Notes under the pieces: model-generated
Database searches by the model: none
Told to the model about the DNA's origin: nothing
The model's input: only the letters and a program-made list of their open reading frames with translations
Made by a program: the position numbers and the translations under genes
Source of the DNA: DATFDN01 sp963767645
Lineage (GTDB): Bacteria; Pseudomonadota; Alphaproteobacteria; Acetobacterales; Acetobacteraceae
DNA length: 64,000 nt
Reading direction: 5' to 3'
Assembly (NCBI GenBank): GCA_963767645.1
Contig: CAVYEW010000006.1
Location: 1-64,000, forward strand
Shown: positions 24,753-32,895 of the stretch, in pieces
Layout: the number at the start of each line of letters is the position of its first letter
How positions within the stretch are numbered: position 1 is the first letter of the stretch

Positions 24753-25946
24753 TCAGCGCGGCATCGTCAACGTGCCCGCGTTGCGCTCGCGGAAGTGCCG
24801 GCGCAGCCGCGCCACCGCCTCGTCCAGCACCGCCTCGCGCTTGCAGACGGCGAAGCGGGCATAGGTCCGCGGCGGGTCGGGCGCGTCGTAGAACGCCGTC
24901 ACCGGGACTGCCGCCACCTTCGCCTGTTCGGTGATGTGGCGGCAGAACGCCTCGTCGTCCGGCGGAAAGCCGAGCGGGGTGAAGTCGGCGGTGATGAAAT
25001 ACGTGCCTTGCGACGGCAGGACCGTCATCCCCAGCGACGCGAGCCCCGCCGCCAGCCGGTCCCGCTTGGCGGCGAGCGAGGCGGCGAGGCTGGCAAAATA
25101 GCCACGGTCCTTGCCCAGCCCAACCGCCACCGCGCGCTGCAGGTTGGGCGGCGTGGTGAAGGTCAGGTTCTGGTGCGCCTTGGCCACCACGTCGGCGAGG
25201 GCGGCGGGGGCGGTCACATAGCCCACCTTCCAGCCGGTCAAGGAGAAGGTCTTGCCGGCACTGCCGATGCGCATCACCCGCTCGCGCATCCCCGGCAGCG
25301 TCATCAGCGGGACGTGCCGCGCGCCGTCGAAGGTCAGGTGCTCATAGACCTCATCGCACACCGCATAGGCATCGTGGCGTGCCAGCAGATCGGCGATGAA
25401 GCCAAGCTCGCCCAGGGTGAACACCTTGCCGGTCGGGTTCATCGGGGTGTTGAGCATGATCGCCTTGGTGCGCGGCCCGAAGGCGGCGGCAAGCTCCGCC
25501 CGCGGCAGCGTCCAGTCGGGCGGGGACAACCGCACCAGGCGCGGGATCGCGCCCAGCAGGCGGACCACCGGCAGATAGGTGTCGTACAGCGGCTCGATCA
25601 GCACCACCTCGTCGCCCGGATTGAGCAGCGCCATCAGGCAGGCGGTGATCGCCTCGGTGGCACCGGAAGTGACGATCACCTCGCGCAGCGGCTCGACCTC
25701 GATGCCGTAGAACCGCGCATTGGCGGCGGCGACCGCCCGGCGCAGCTCCGGCACGCCCGGCATCGGCGGGTACTGGTTGCGGCCGTCGCGCAAGGCGGCA
25801 TCCGCGGCGTCGAGGATGTCGGCGGGGCCGTCGGTATCGGGGAAGCCCTGACCGAGATTGATGGCGCCGTGCTCGGTCGCCAGCGCCGACATGATGGTGA
25901 AGATCGTGGTGCCGAGGCCGGACAGCAGAGAATTGGCGGGCTTCAA
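24753..25946 (-). CDS. class I/II aminotransferase (methionine/kynurenine aminotransferase-like)
   Basis: This 397-residue PLP enzyme has motifs INLGQGFPDTDGP, TSGATEAITACLMAL, NTPMNPTGKVF, the Asp in AVCDEVYEHLTF and the Schiff-base Lys in IGSAGKTFSLTGWKVGY. The last motif and the overall layout fit the YbdL/kynurenine aminotransferase group. It acts on methionine, aromatic or related amino acids. It is divergent from glnB, and its promoter must lie within 25947-26097. Confidence 0.88.
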   Translation of the reverse strand: MKPANSLLSGLGTTIFTIMSALATEHGAINLGQGFPDTDGPADILDAADAALRDGRNQYPPMPGVPELRRAVAAANARFYGIEVEPLREVIVTSGATEAITACLMALLNPGDEVVLIEPLYDTYLPVVRLLGAIPRLVRLSPPDWTLPRAELAAAFGPRTKAIMLNTPMNPTGKVFTLGELGFIADLLARHDAYAVCDEVYEHLTFDGARHVPLMTLPGMRERVMRIGSAGKTFSLTGWKVGYVTAPAALADVVAKAHQNLTFTTPPNLQRAVAVGLGKDRGYFASLAASLAAKRDRLAAGLASLGMTVLPSQGTYFITADFTPLGFPPDDEAFCRHITEQAKVAAVPVTAFYDAPDPPRTYARFAVCKREAVLDEAVARLRRHFRERNAGTLTMPR

Positions 25947-26097
25947 GCCGAGGCTCCTTCGCGGGCGGGCCGCAGTATGGGTGCGACCCGTCTCGGGTCA
26001 ACGGGAACTGCCCGGATTCAGGGCAAGCCAGTGGCCAGTCGCCCACAGGCTGGGCTAAACATCACGCCGCCCCGGCCGCGCGGGCCGGCGCGCTCGC

Positions 26098-26113
26098 TGG
26101 CACGGTGCGTGCA
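26098..26113 (+). promoter_or_regulatory. sigma-54-type -24/-12 promoter upstream of glnB
   Basis: The sequence TGGCACGGTGCGTGCA matches the RpoN consensus TGGCAC-N5-TTGCA apart from one base. The invariant GG (26099-26100) and GC (26111-26112) are 12 bases apart. It ends 43 bases before the glnB ATG. Nitrogen control of glnBA through sigma-54 and NtrC is well established in alphaproteobacteria. I did not identify NtrC sites with confidence. Confidence 0.65.
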
Positions 26114-26156
26114 AGGACGGCGTTAGGGAGGCCCGGTGGTCGGGCGCGACGAGGCG

Positions 26157-26495
26157 ATGAAGAAGATCGAGGCGATCATCAAACCCTTCAAGCTCGATGA
26201 GGTGAAGGAAGCGCTGCACGAGGTCGGGCTGCAGGGCATCACGGTCGTGGAGGCCAAGGGCTTCGGCCGCCAGAAGGGCCACACCGAGCTCTATCGGGGC
26301 GCCGAATACGTCGTGGACTTCCTACCCAAGGTGAAGATCGAGGTGGTGTGCGCCGATGCGGTGGTCGAGCGCGCCGTCGAGGCGATCATCAACGCCGCCC
26401 GCACCGGGCGGATCGGCGACGGCAAGATCTTCGTCACCACCGTCGAGGAGGTGGTGCGGATCCGCACCAGCGAGCGCAACGAGGATGCGGTCTAG
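26157..26495 (+). CDS. glnB: nitrogen regulatory protein P-II
   Basis: This is the 112-residue PII trimer subunit. It starts MKKIEAIIKPFKLDEVKEAL, the T-loop contains the uridylylated Tyr in RGAEYVVDFLP, and the C-terminal loops (TGRIGDGKIFV, RIRTSERNEDAV) are standard. A GTG at 26136 would add seven residues; homology favours 26157. PII senses 2-oxoglutarate, ATP/ADP and glutamine through uridylylation, and it controls glutamine synthetase and nitrogen gene expression. glnA lies 65 bases downstream, the common alphaproteobacterial glnBA order. Confidence 0.95.
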   Translation: MKKIEAIIKPFKLDEVKEALHEVGLQGITVVEAKGFGRQKGHTELYRGAEYVVDFLPKVKIEVVCADAVVERAVEAIINAARTGRIGDGKIFVTTVEEVVRIRTSERNEDAV

Positions 26496-26560
26496 GCTTT
26501 CGGTTGCCGGCGGAAGCGGTTAAACGGTCGGCGCAAGCAGAAAGGTTGAGGGCAAGAGGA

Positions 26561-27997
26561 ATGGCGAGGAACCCTGGCAGCGGGAACGCCGACGCGGTCG
26601 GCCACGTGATGGAGATGCTGAACGAGCACTCCGTCGAATATGTCGATCTGCGGTTCACCGACCCGCGCGGGAAGTGGCAGCACACCGCCCAGCACGTCTC
26701 CACCATCGATGACGAGGTGTTCCGCGACGGCATCATGTTCGACGGTTCCTCGATCGCTGGCTGGAAGGCGATCAACGAGTCCGACATGATCCTGATGCCG
26801 GACGCGCAGACGGCGGTGATGGACCCATTCGCTGCCAAGCCGAGCCTGATCCTGTTCTGCGACATCATCGAGCCGTCCACCGGCCAGCCCTACCACCGCG
26901 ATCCGCGCTCCACCGCCAAGAAGGCCGAGCAGTACCTGAAGGCCAGCGGCGTCGGCGACACCGCCTTCTTCGGGCCGGAAGCCGAGTTCTTCATCTTCGA
27001 CAGCGTGAAGTACGGCGTCGGCGGCAATTACGGGATGTACCAGCTCGACAGCCAGGAGGGGCCGCAAGCCTCGCTGAAGGACTACCCGGAAGGCAACATG
27101 GGCCACCGCCCGGTGGTGAAGGGCGGCTATTTCCCGGTGCCGCCGGTGGATTCCGAAAGCGACCTCCGCGCCGAGATGCTGTCCACGATGGGCGAGATGG
27201 GCGTGGTGATCGAGAAGCACCACCACGAGGTGGCGCAGAGCCAGCACGAGCTCGGCATGAAGTTCGGCTCGCTGGTGCAGATGGCCGACCACATGCAGAT
27301 CTACAAATACTGCATTCACAACGTAGCCCACAGCTACGGCAAGACCGCGACCTTCATGCCGAAGCCGGTGTATGGCGACAACGGCTCGGGGATGCATGTC
27401 CACCAGTCGATCTGGAAGGGCGGCCGGCCACTGTTCGCGGGCAACGGCTACGCCGACCTGTCCGAATCGGCGCTGTATTACATCGGCGGCATCATCAAGC
27501 ACGCCAAGGCGCTGAACGCGTTCACCAACCCGCTGACCAACAGCTACAAGCGCCTGATCCCCGGCTTCGAGGCGCCGGTGCTGCTCGCCTATTCGGCGCG
27601 CAACCGCTCCGCCTCATGCCGCATCCCATACGCCACCAACCCGAAGGCCAAGCGCGTCGAGGTGCGTTTCCCCGATCCGGGCGCCAACCCTTACCTCGCC
27701 TTTGCCGCAATGCTGATGGCCGGCCTCGACGGCATCCGCAACAAGATCCATCCGGGCGACCCGATGGACAAGGACCTCTACGATCTGCCGCCCGAGGAGC
27801 TGAAGGGCATCCCCACCGTGTGCGGCAGCCTGCGCGACGCGCTGACCTCTCTCGAGGGCGACCGCGAGTTCCTGCTCGCCGGCGACGTGTTCAGCATGGA
27901 CCAGATCGAGAGCTACATCGAGCTGAAGTGGAGCGAGGTGTACCGCTTCGAGCACACGCCGCATCCGGTCGAGTTCGAGATGTACTACTCGGTCTGA
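26561..27997 (+). CDS. glnA: type I glutamine synthetase
   Basis: This 478-residue enzyme makes glutamine from glutamate, ammonia and ATP. The ATG at 26561 follows AAGAGGA and gives MARNPGSGNADAVGHVME. Conserved parts are FDGSSIAGW, FFGPEAEFFIFD, the ATP-binding KPVYGDNGSGMHVHQS and the NRSASCRIP loop. The adenylylation Tyr is present in MDKDLYDLPPEE, so this is a GSI-beta enzyme controlled by GlnE. It is cotranscribed with glnB. Confidence 0.96.
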   Translation: MARNPGSGNADAVGHVMEMLNEHSVEYVDLRFTDPRGKWQHTAQHVSTIDDEVFRDGIMFDGSSIAGWKAINESDMILMPDAQTAVMDPFAAKPSLILFCDIIEPSTGQPYHRDPRSTAKKAEQYLKASGVGDTAFFGPEAEFFIFDSVKYGVGGNYGMYQLDSQEGPQASLKDYPEGNMGHRPVVKGGYFPVPPVDSESDLRAEMLSTMGEMGVVIEKHHHEVAQSQHELGMKFGSLVQMADHMQIYKYCIHNVAHSYGKTATFMPKPVYGDNGSGMHVHQSIWKGGRPLFAGNGYADLSESALYYIGGIIKHAKALNAFTNPLTNSYKRLIPGFEAPVLLAYSARNRSASCRIPYATNPKAKRVEVRFPDPGANPYLAFAAMLMAGLDGIRNKIHPGDPMDKDLYDLPPEELKGIPTVCGSLRDALTSLEGDREFLLAGDVFSMDQIESYIELKWSEVYRFEHTPHPVEFEMYYSV

Positions 27998-28019
27998 GCA
28001 TCGCCTCCGACCGGTGCCG

Positions 28020-28047
28020 AGAGCCCCGCCAGCAATGGCGGGGCTCT
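28020..28047 (+). terminator. hairpin downstream of glnA
   Basis: A perfect inverted repeat, AGAGCCCCGCC and GGCGGGGCTCT with the 6-base loop AGCAAT, begins 23 bases after the glnA stop. There is no clean T-run after it (TGCTGATTCT), so it is terminator-like but may work as an mRNA 3' stabiliser or with Rho. Confidence 0.6.
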
Positions 28048-28136
28048 GCTGATTCTGGGGACATTTTTCTGTAGCCATTCACGCCGACGTGAGCTAGGAG
28101 GGCGCCGCAAGTTTCAAATCAGCAACGAGGTGAGCG

Positions 28137-28955
28137 ATGTCGCCGTTTCCGCCGCTAATGCCGCCCTCAATGCCGCCGGTGCCGCGAACGCCCCCGGTGA
28201 CAGTCGCATCCAGTTCCGCGGACGGGCTCGCTGTCCATCTCACCTTCGACGGCAAGGCGGCGGATTTCGGTCCGGTTGCCCTGGTTGCAGGCAGCGCAAT
28301 GCCGGCTTACGACCGGACCGGAACCGTCGCTCAGGTGGACCAGACTCTCAGCCTGCGACCGGGCAGTCTGCTCGACCCGAGCTTGCACGTCATCGCTGCG
28401 GATATCGATACCGAGGCGGCGTCCGCCGGGATCGGCATCGATGCCGTTTCGGCGCGCGGCGAAGCGAGCATCGGGTCCGCTGATTTCGTGCTCACCGACA
28501 ATCCCCTGCTCCCGCGCGGCATCCTCAGTCTGCTGGGGCTGTCCGTCTCGGCGAGCCACATCGATGCGAGCGCGACGTACTCGCATGTCTACGGCGCGGA
28601 CAGTAGTTTCGTCAGCAGCAGCGCCAGCTTCGGCTCGCTGAGGCTGGGTGGCGCCTTGATCGGCAAGGAGCTCACGTTCTCCGGCGACGCGGCGCCCAAT
28701 ACGGTCCTGTTCTCGAGCCCGACCGTCATCGTGACCCTCGATCGGCAAACCGTGGCCGATCTCATCTCCGGCGGACTGAACAAGACGAGCTCGCCGGCCG
28801 GCATCACCACGCAGGCAATCGACGTCAGCCTGCACAACGCGGCATTGTTCGGCGGAAGCGTATCCGGCGACATCATCATCGGCCAGGCTTTCGCGGGCGC
28901 CGGGGGCGTGCCGGCGGCGGCGGACTTCCGCCAGTTGTCGTCAATACCGGCCTAG
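28137..28955 (+). CDS. beta-rich hypothetical protein, possible choice-of-anchor type
   Basis: This 272-residue protein starts MSPFPPLMPPSMPPVPRTPP after the ribosome site CGAGG. It has a Pro-rich N-terminus and no signal peptide, then a long Ala/Ser/Gly-rich beta-type region such as SSSADGLAVHLTFDGKAADF and ASATYSHVYGADSSFVSSSA, and ends GDIIIGQAFAGAGG. The pattern of the body recalls secreted choice-of-anchor P-like proteins, but without export or anchor signals this is a weak suggestion. The neighbours glnA and rmuC give no clue. Confidence 0.5.
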   Translation: MSPFPPLMPPSMPPVPRTPPVTVASSSADGLAVHLTFDGKAADFGPVALVAGSAMPAYDRTGTVAQVDQTLSLRPGSLLDPSLHVIAADIDTEAASAGIGIDAVSARGEASIGSADFVLTDNPLLPRGILSLLGLSVSASHIDASATYSHVYGADSSFVSSSASFGSLRLGGALIGKELTFSGDAAPNTVLFSSPTVIVTLDRQTVADLISGGLNKTSSPAGITTQAIDVSLHNAALFGGSVSGDIIIGQAFAGAGGVPAAADFRQLSSIPA

Positions 28956-29008
28956 ACCTTTTGCTGTCCGGTTTGCGATCCAGTTCGCGATTTCCGGTTT
29001 TCCCGCCC

Positions 29009-30250
29009 TCACGCCTCCTCAATCTCCGGCTCCGCCTCAATCTCCAGCAGCACCTCCGCCCGCCCGGTCTCCACCGTCTCGACGCCGCGCAGCACCCGCT
29101 GCACGGCGCGGGTACGGCGGCGGGCGGCTTCGATCGTGTTGGCCATCGCGCCCGCATTCTTCAGCAGCTTAGCCAGGGTCTCGTCGATGCGCAGCATCTC
29201 GGTGCGGGTCGCGCCGAGCAGGTCGCGCACCTGATCGGCCTTCTGCTCCAGCGTAAGACTGACGATCCCGAGATGGATGGTGCGCAGCAGCGCGGGAAAC
29301 AGGCTCGGTCCCAGCACCAGCACACGGCAGGCGCGGCCGATCTCGTCGATCGCGCCGGGCAGGCGGGCGATCTCGGCGTACAGCCCGTCGGTAGGCAGGT
29401 ACATCACCGCGAACTCCACCGTCGCCGGGGGAGCAATGTATTTGGTGGCGATCCTGCGGGCCTGTTCGCGGACCGTGCGCTCCAGGCCCTTGCGGGCGGC
29501 GCGCTCGGCCTCGGCGTCGCCGGCTTCGGAGGCGCTCAGGATGCGCTCGTAGTCCTCGACGGGGAACTTGGCGTCGATCGGCAGCAGCAGCGCGGGCGAC
29601 GATCCGCGCGTCGGCATCCGCACCGCGAACTCGACCGCATCGTCGCTGTCGGGACGTACCCGGCAGTTCGTCTCGTAGCTGCCGGGCGGCAGGATGTCGT
29701 CGAGCAGCGCGCGCACCTGAGCCTCGCCCCAACCGCCGCGCGTCTTGACGTTGGCGAACAGCCGCTTGATGTCGCCGATCTGCGCGGTCACGGCCTGCAC
29801 GTCGCCCATCGCCTTCTGCACCGCGGCGAACTGGTCGATCACCCGCGCGAAGCTGTCGTTCATCTGCTTCTCCACTGCGGCGTGCAGCTGCTCGTTCACG
29901 CTGCGCTGGATCTCGGCGATCTTGGCCTCCAGCAGCGTGCGCGTCGCCTCGGACTGGCGCAGCAGGTCCGCCGACAGCGCCAGCCGCAGCTCGCCCTGCC
30001 CGTGCGAGAGCACGGTGCGCAGCTGCTCGATTCCCGTCTCCAAGGCGCCGCGCAGCGCCGCCATGCGCTCGGCCGCCTCGCCGGCAACGCCCATCATCAC
30101 CATGCGCGTCGTCTCGGCTTCACTGCGCTGACCGGCGAGGGCTTGCTCGGCCAGGATGCGCAGGCGCTGCATCTCCTGCCCGGCGCGCAGCAGCAGATAC
30201 ACCGCGATCAATGCCGCCAGGGCGGCAAGTGGGGCAGCGAACTCTAACAT
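29009..30250 (-). CDS. rmuC: DNA recombination protein RmuC
   Basis: This 413-residue protein starts MLEFAAPLAALAALIAVYLL, an N-terminal membrane anchor. A long coiled coil follows (about residues 30-170, including LLEAKIAEIQRSVNEQL), then the RmuC nuclease-like domain: NVKTRGGWGEAQVRALLDDI, VEFAVRMPTRG and LLPIDAKFPVEDYERIL. RmuC limits recombination at inverted repeats and is predicted to be a PD-(D/E)XK nuclease. It is divergent from the MaoC gene. Confidence 0.92.
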   Translation of the reverse strand: MLEFAAPLAALAALIAVYLLLRAGQEMQRLRILAEQALAGQRSEAETTRMVMMGVAGEAAERMAALRGALETGIEQLRTVLSHGQGELRLALSADLLRQSEATRTLLEAKIAEIQRSVNEQLHAAVEKQMNDSFARVIDQFAAVQKAMGDVQAVTAQIGDIKRLFANVKTRGGWGEAQVRALLDDILPPGSYETNCRVRPDSDDAVEFAVRMPTRGSSPALLLPIDAKFPVEDYERILSASEAGDAEAERAARKGLERTVREQARRIATKYIAPPATVEFAVMYLPTDGLYAEIARLPGAIDEIGRACRVLVLGPSLFPALLRTIHLGIVSLTLEQKADQVRDLLGATRTEMLRIDETLAKLLKNAGAMANTIEAARRRTRAVQRVLRGVETVETGRAEVLLEIEAEPEIEEA

Positions 30251-30322
30251 TTTCGCTCCTGGTATGCGCGAGTCGCGATTATCCGCTAAACCCCGTCGTT
30301 GCGGAACGGACAAGAGGCGCAC

Positions 30323-30784
30323 GTGCAGCCAGGCAAGACCTTCTTCTTCGAGGACGTGCATCCGGGGCTGGTGCTGCGCTCGGCGCGCGCGATCACCATG
30401 GACCGCGACAGCATCATCGGCTTCGCGCGCCAGTTCGACCTGCATCCCGCGCACCTGTCCGAGGAAACTGCCGCCTTCAGCATGTTCGGCCATTTCTGCG
30501 CCAGCGGCTGGCACACCGGAGCCGTCACCATGCGGCTCATCAGCGAGACCATGCCGATCGCGCGCGGGGGGATGGGCGCGGGAGTGGAGGAGTTGCGCTG
30601 GCTTCGCCCGGTCCGGGCCGGCGACACGCTCCGCATCGAGATCGAGATCCTGGCCGCGCGGGTCTCCCGCTCGCGCCCCGATGCCGGCGTCGTGACGTAT
30701 CGCTGCACCACGCTCAACCAGCGCGATCAACCGGTGCAGCGATTCACGACAACGGTGCTGTTTCCCCGCCGGGCGGCGGCGTAA
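30323..30784 (+). CDS. MaoC-like hot-dog dehydratase
   Basis: This 153-residue single hot-dog protein starts at GTG 30323 (MQPGKTFFFEDVHPGLVL) after CAAGAGG. The R-hydratase motif FARQFDLHPAHLSEE carries the Asp and His that act in enoyl-CoA hydration, and HFCASGWHTGAVTMRLI is typical. It may hydrate an enoyl-CoA or serve PHB precursor supply. Its 3' end overlaps the convergent MprF-like gene by 41 bases. Confidence 0.8.
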   Translation: MQPGKTFFFEDVHPGLVLRSARAITMDRDSIIGFARQFDLHPAHLSEETAAFSMFGHFCASGWHTGAVTMRLISETMPIARGGMGAGVEELRWLRPVRAGDTLRIEIEILAARVSRSRPDAGVVTYRCTTLNQRDQPVQRFTTTVLFPRRAAA

Positions 30785-32768
30785 GCGCGCTCTCCGCCTG
30801 CAGCGCCAGAAGCAGCGGATAGAGGGCGGCGTAGTCGCGTTCGGCGACGCAGACGAGGTAATGCTGGCTGGCGCGCGAGGCCGGCGAGCCTTCCCGTACC
30901 GGCAGCCCGTCGGGCCCCAGCGGCAGCGCGGTGAGGCCGAGATCGTTATAGACCTTCAGCAGCCGCGATCCGGCGCGATAGACCGCCGGGTCGCGCGCTT
31001 CCTGGCGGGCGAGGTCGCGCAGGCGCCACACCGCCGAGATCCGGTCCGCCTCCGCCCCGGCCGGGTCGCCCAGCGCCAGCAATACACCGTCGATGCGGCG
31101 GAACGGCACCGCAGCGCGCTCCGCCTCGCCGTACAGAATCCCGTCGGCGTGCGCCGGCGGACTGGCGCCGAGCATCATCAGCCGCAGCCGCGCCTCTACA
31201 TCCCACGGACGCCAGCCGATCCGCCCCGGACGCAGCAGCAGCCACACCGCCGTCAAGGCCAAGGCCACGACCAGGGCAAGGCTGGCGCGGAAGGTCCAAG
31301 GCATCGTGGGCGACAGCACCACCTCCCAGAAGGCGTTGCCGGCCATGCCATGCAGGCGGCGGCGGAAGCCGGCCAGCGCCAGCCCGCAGGCCGCCAGCGC
31401 AATCAGCGACAATGCGCTGGTGCGGTCCAATTTGGCGCTGAGCAGGCGGGCAGGGCGGTAGAAATAGGCCCGCAGCGGTGCCAGGACCAGCACGGCCAGC
31501 AGCAGCACGCCGAGCGGCCAGACCCGCTCGCCCTCGCCCAGGATGAAGCCCGAGCCGCAAACCAGCAGCACGAGAGCGCCGCTCCACGCCAGGTTCACCC
31601 GGCGGATCAGCCCGAGGGCCATGACGACCAGGGCCGCGCCGATCAGCGACGGCACGAACTGCCCGGCTTGGCGCGCGATCTCGGCGAGATCGCCGGAGGG
31701 CAGCGGCCCGCCTCTGGGGGCCAGGAGCCCGAGGCCGAGCAGCAGCACTCCGGACAGCGTCACCGCCCCGCTGGCGGCGGCGGCGGCGAAATCCGGCTCG
31801 CTCCAGCGCGGTCCACGGACCGGCCCCCGCCAATCGCGCCGCAGCAGCGCCTCGTTGCCGGCGAACAGCGCGCCTGCCAGGAACAGCGGGATCACGTAGA
31901 AATAGAGCCGGAACACCGCGATCGCGGCGAGGATCGCCGAGGCCGGCAGGAACGGCGACAGGCCGAACAGCAGGGCGGTATCGAACACGCCGAGGCCGCC
32001 GGGCAGGTTGGCGAGAAGCCCGGCGCTGAAGGCGGCCAGATAGACGCCCAGGAACAGCAGCCAGTCGAGCCGGGGCGCCGGCGGCAGAAGCACCCAGAGG
32101 ATGCTCGCGGTGGCGGCAACGTCCGTCGCCGCCAATCCCACCTGCAGCAGAGCCATCGGCAAATCCGGCAACGCCACCGTCTGCCCGCGCACGCGGATCG
32201 CGCCGAGCGCGCCGGCCAGTGCCAGATAGAGCAGGACCACGAGCCACAGCAGCGCGCCCACCCCACGCAGCGCCCAGGCCGGCACATGCTCGCCGGCATA
32301 GGGCAGGGCGGTCGGCATCAGGACCAGGATGGACCCGCCCAGCACCATCCCGCCCAGGCCGAAGGTCAGGCTGCAGAACGCGATGGTCTTGCCGATCTCG
32401 AGCGGGGTCAGGCCCCAATGCGAATAGAGGCGATAGCGCACCGCCGCGCCGGAGACCGCCGCGAACCCCAGATTGTGCGACAGCGCGAAGGCGCAGAACG
32501 AGGCGAATGCTACCCGTGGGTAGCCGAGCCGGTGGCCCGCATAGATCGTGCCCAGCCGGTCGTACAGCGTGAGCACCCCGTACGCGAGCACGGTGCAGAC
32601 GAACCCCAGCACCAGCGGGCGCGGCGGGATGGCACGGATTGCGCGCCCGATATCGGCGAGCTGGAGATGGCGGAACTCCTTCTGCACGGCATAGACCGCC
32701 GCGAATAGCAGCACGAGCCCGAGCGCGGCCGGCAGGTGCCGGACCGCGCGGGAGAAGCGCGTGGCCAA
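30744..32768 (-). CDS. MprF-like multi-pass membrane protein with shortened C-terminal domain
   Basis: This protein has about 674 residues and at least twelve hydrophobic helices. The N-terminal half matches the lysylphosphatidylglycerol flippase-type domain (HNLGFAAVSGAAVRYRLYSH, LLANLPGGLGVFDTALLF). After residue 540 there is a soluble DUF2156-like piece: DGILYGEAERAAVPFRRIDG, ALGDPAGAEADRISAVWRL, LLKVYNDLGLTALPLG. It ends soon after, so it lacks most of the aminoacyl-transferase half of bacterial MprF. The start is uncertain: TTG 32768 is chosen because the longer frame reads through a palindromic repeat. Class I LysRS is the next gene upstream, and lysyl-tRNA is the MprF substrate. Confidence 0.72.
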   Translation of the reverse strand: MATRFSRAVRHLPAALGLVLLFAAVYAVQKEFRHLQLADIGRAIRAIPPRPLVLGFVCTVLAYGVLTLYDRLGTIYAGHRLGYPRVAFASFCAFALSHNLGFAAVSGAAVRYRLYSHWGLTPLEIGKTIAFCSLTFGLGGMVLGGSILVLMPTALPYAGEHVPAWALRGVGALLWLVVLLYLALAGALGAIRVRGQTVALPDLPMALLQVGLAATDVAATASILWVLLPPAPRLDWLLFLGVYLAAFSAGLLANLPGGLGVFDTALLFGLSPFLPASAILAAIAVFRLYFYVIPLFLAGALFAGNEALLRRDWRGPVRGPRWSEPDFAAAAASGAVTLSGVLLLGLGLLAPRGGPLPSGDLAEIARQAGQFVPSLIGAALVVMALGLIRRVNLAWSGALVLLVCGSGFILGEGERVWPLGVLLLAVLVLAPLRAYFYRPARLLSAKLDRTSALSLIALAACGLALAGFRRRLHGMAGNAFWEVVLSPTMPWTFRASLALVVALALTAVWLLLRPGRIGWRPWDVEARLRLMMLGASPPAHADGILYGEAERAAVPFRRIDGVLLALGDPAGAEADRISAVWRLRDLARQEARDPAVYRAGSRLLKVYNDLGLTALPLGPDGLPVREGSPASRASQHYLVCVAERDYAALYPLLLALQAESALTPPPGGETAPLS

Positions 32769-32783
32769 CGGGACACCGCCAGA

Positions 32784-32866
32784 TCCCTCCCCCAACCCCC
32801 TCCCGCAAGAGGAGGGGGCTTTGACTTCTCCCCCTCCCCTTGCGGGAGGGGGCCGGGGGGAGGGGA
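32784..32866 (+). repeat. palindromic intergenic repeat (second copy of the 20725 type)
   Basis: The arms are CCCTCCCCCAACCCCCTCCC and its near complement at the right end. The inner hairpins CCTCCCGCAAGAGGAGG and CCTCCCCTTGCGGGAGG match those at 20725-20820. It fills the gap between the LysRS gene and the MprF-like gene and affects which start codon is believable for the latter. Confidence 0.72.
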
Positions 32867-32895
32867 CAGATGCGCGAACGGCCACGGAAGCCGGG

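Noticed and set aside
30861..32708. Plus-strand open frame of 615 codons opposite the MprF-like gene
   Set aside because: The translation is Gln/Arg/His-rich with no domains, typical of the antisense of a membrane protein gene.
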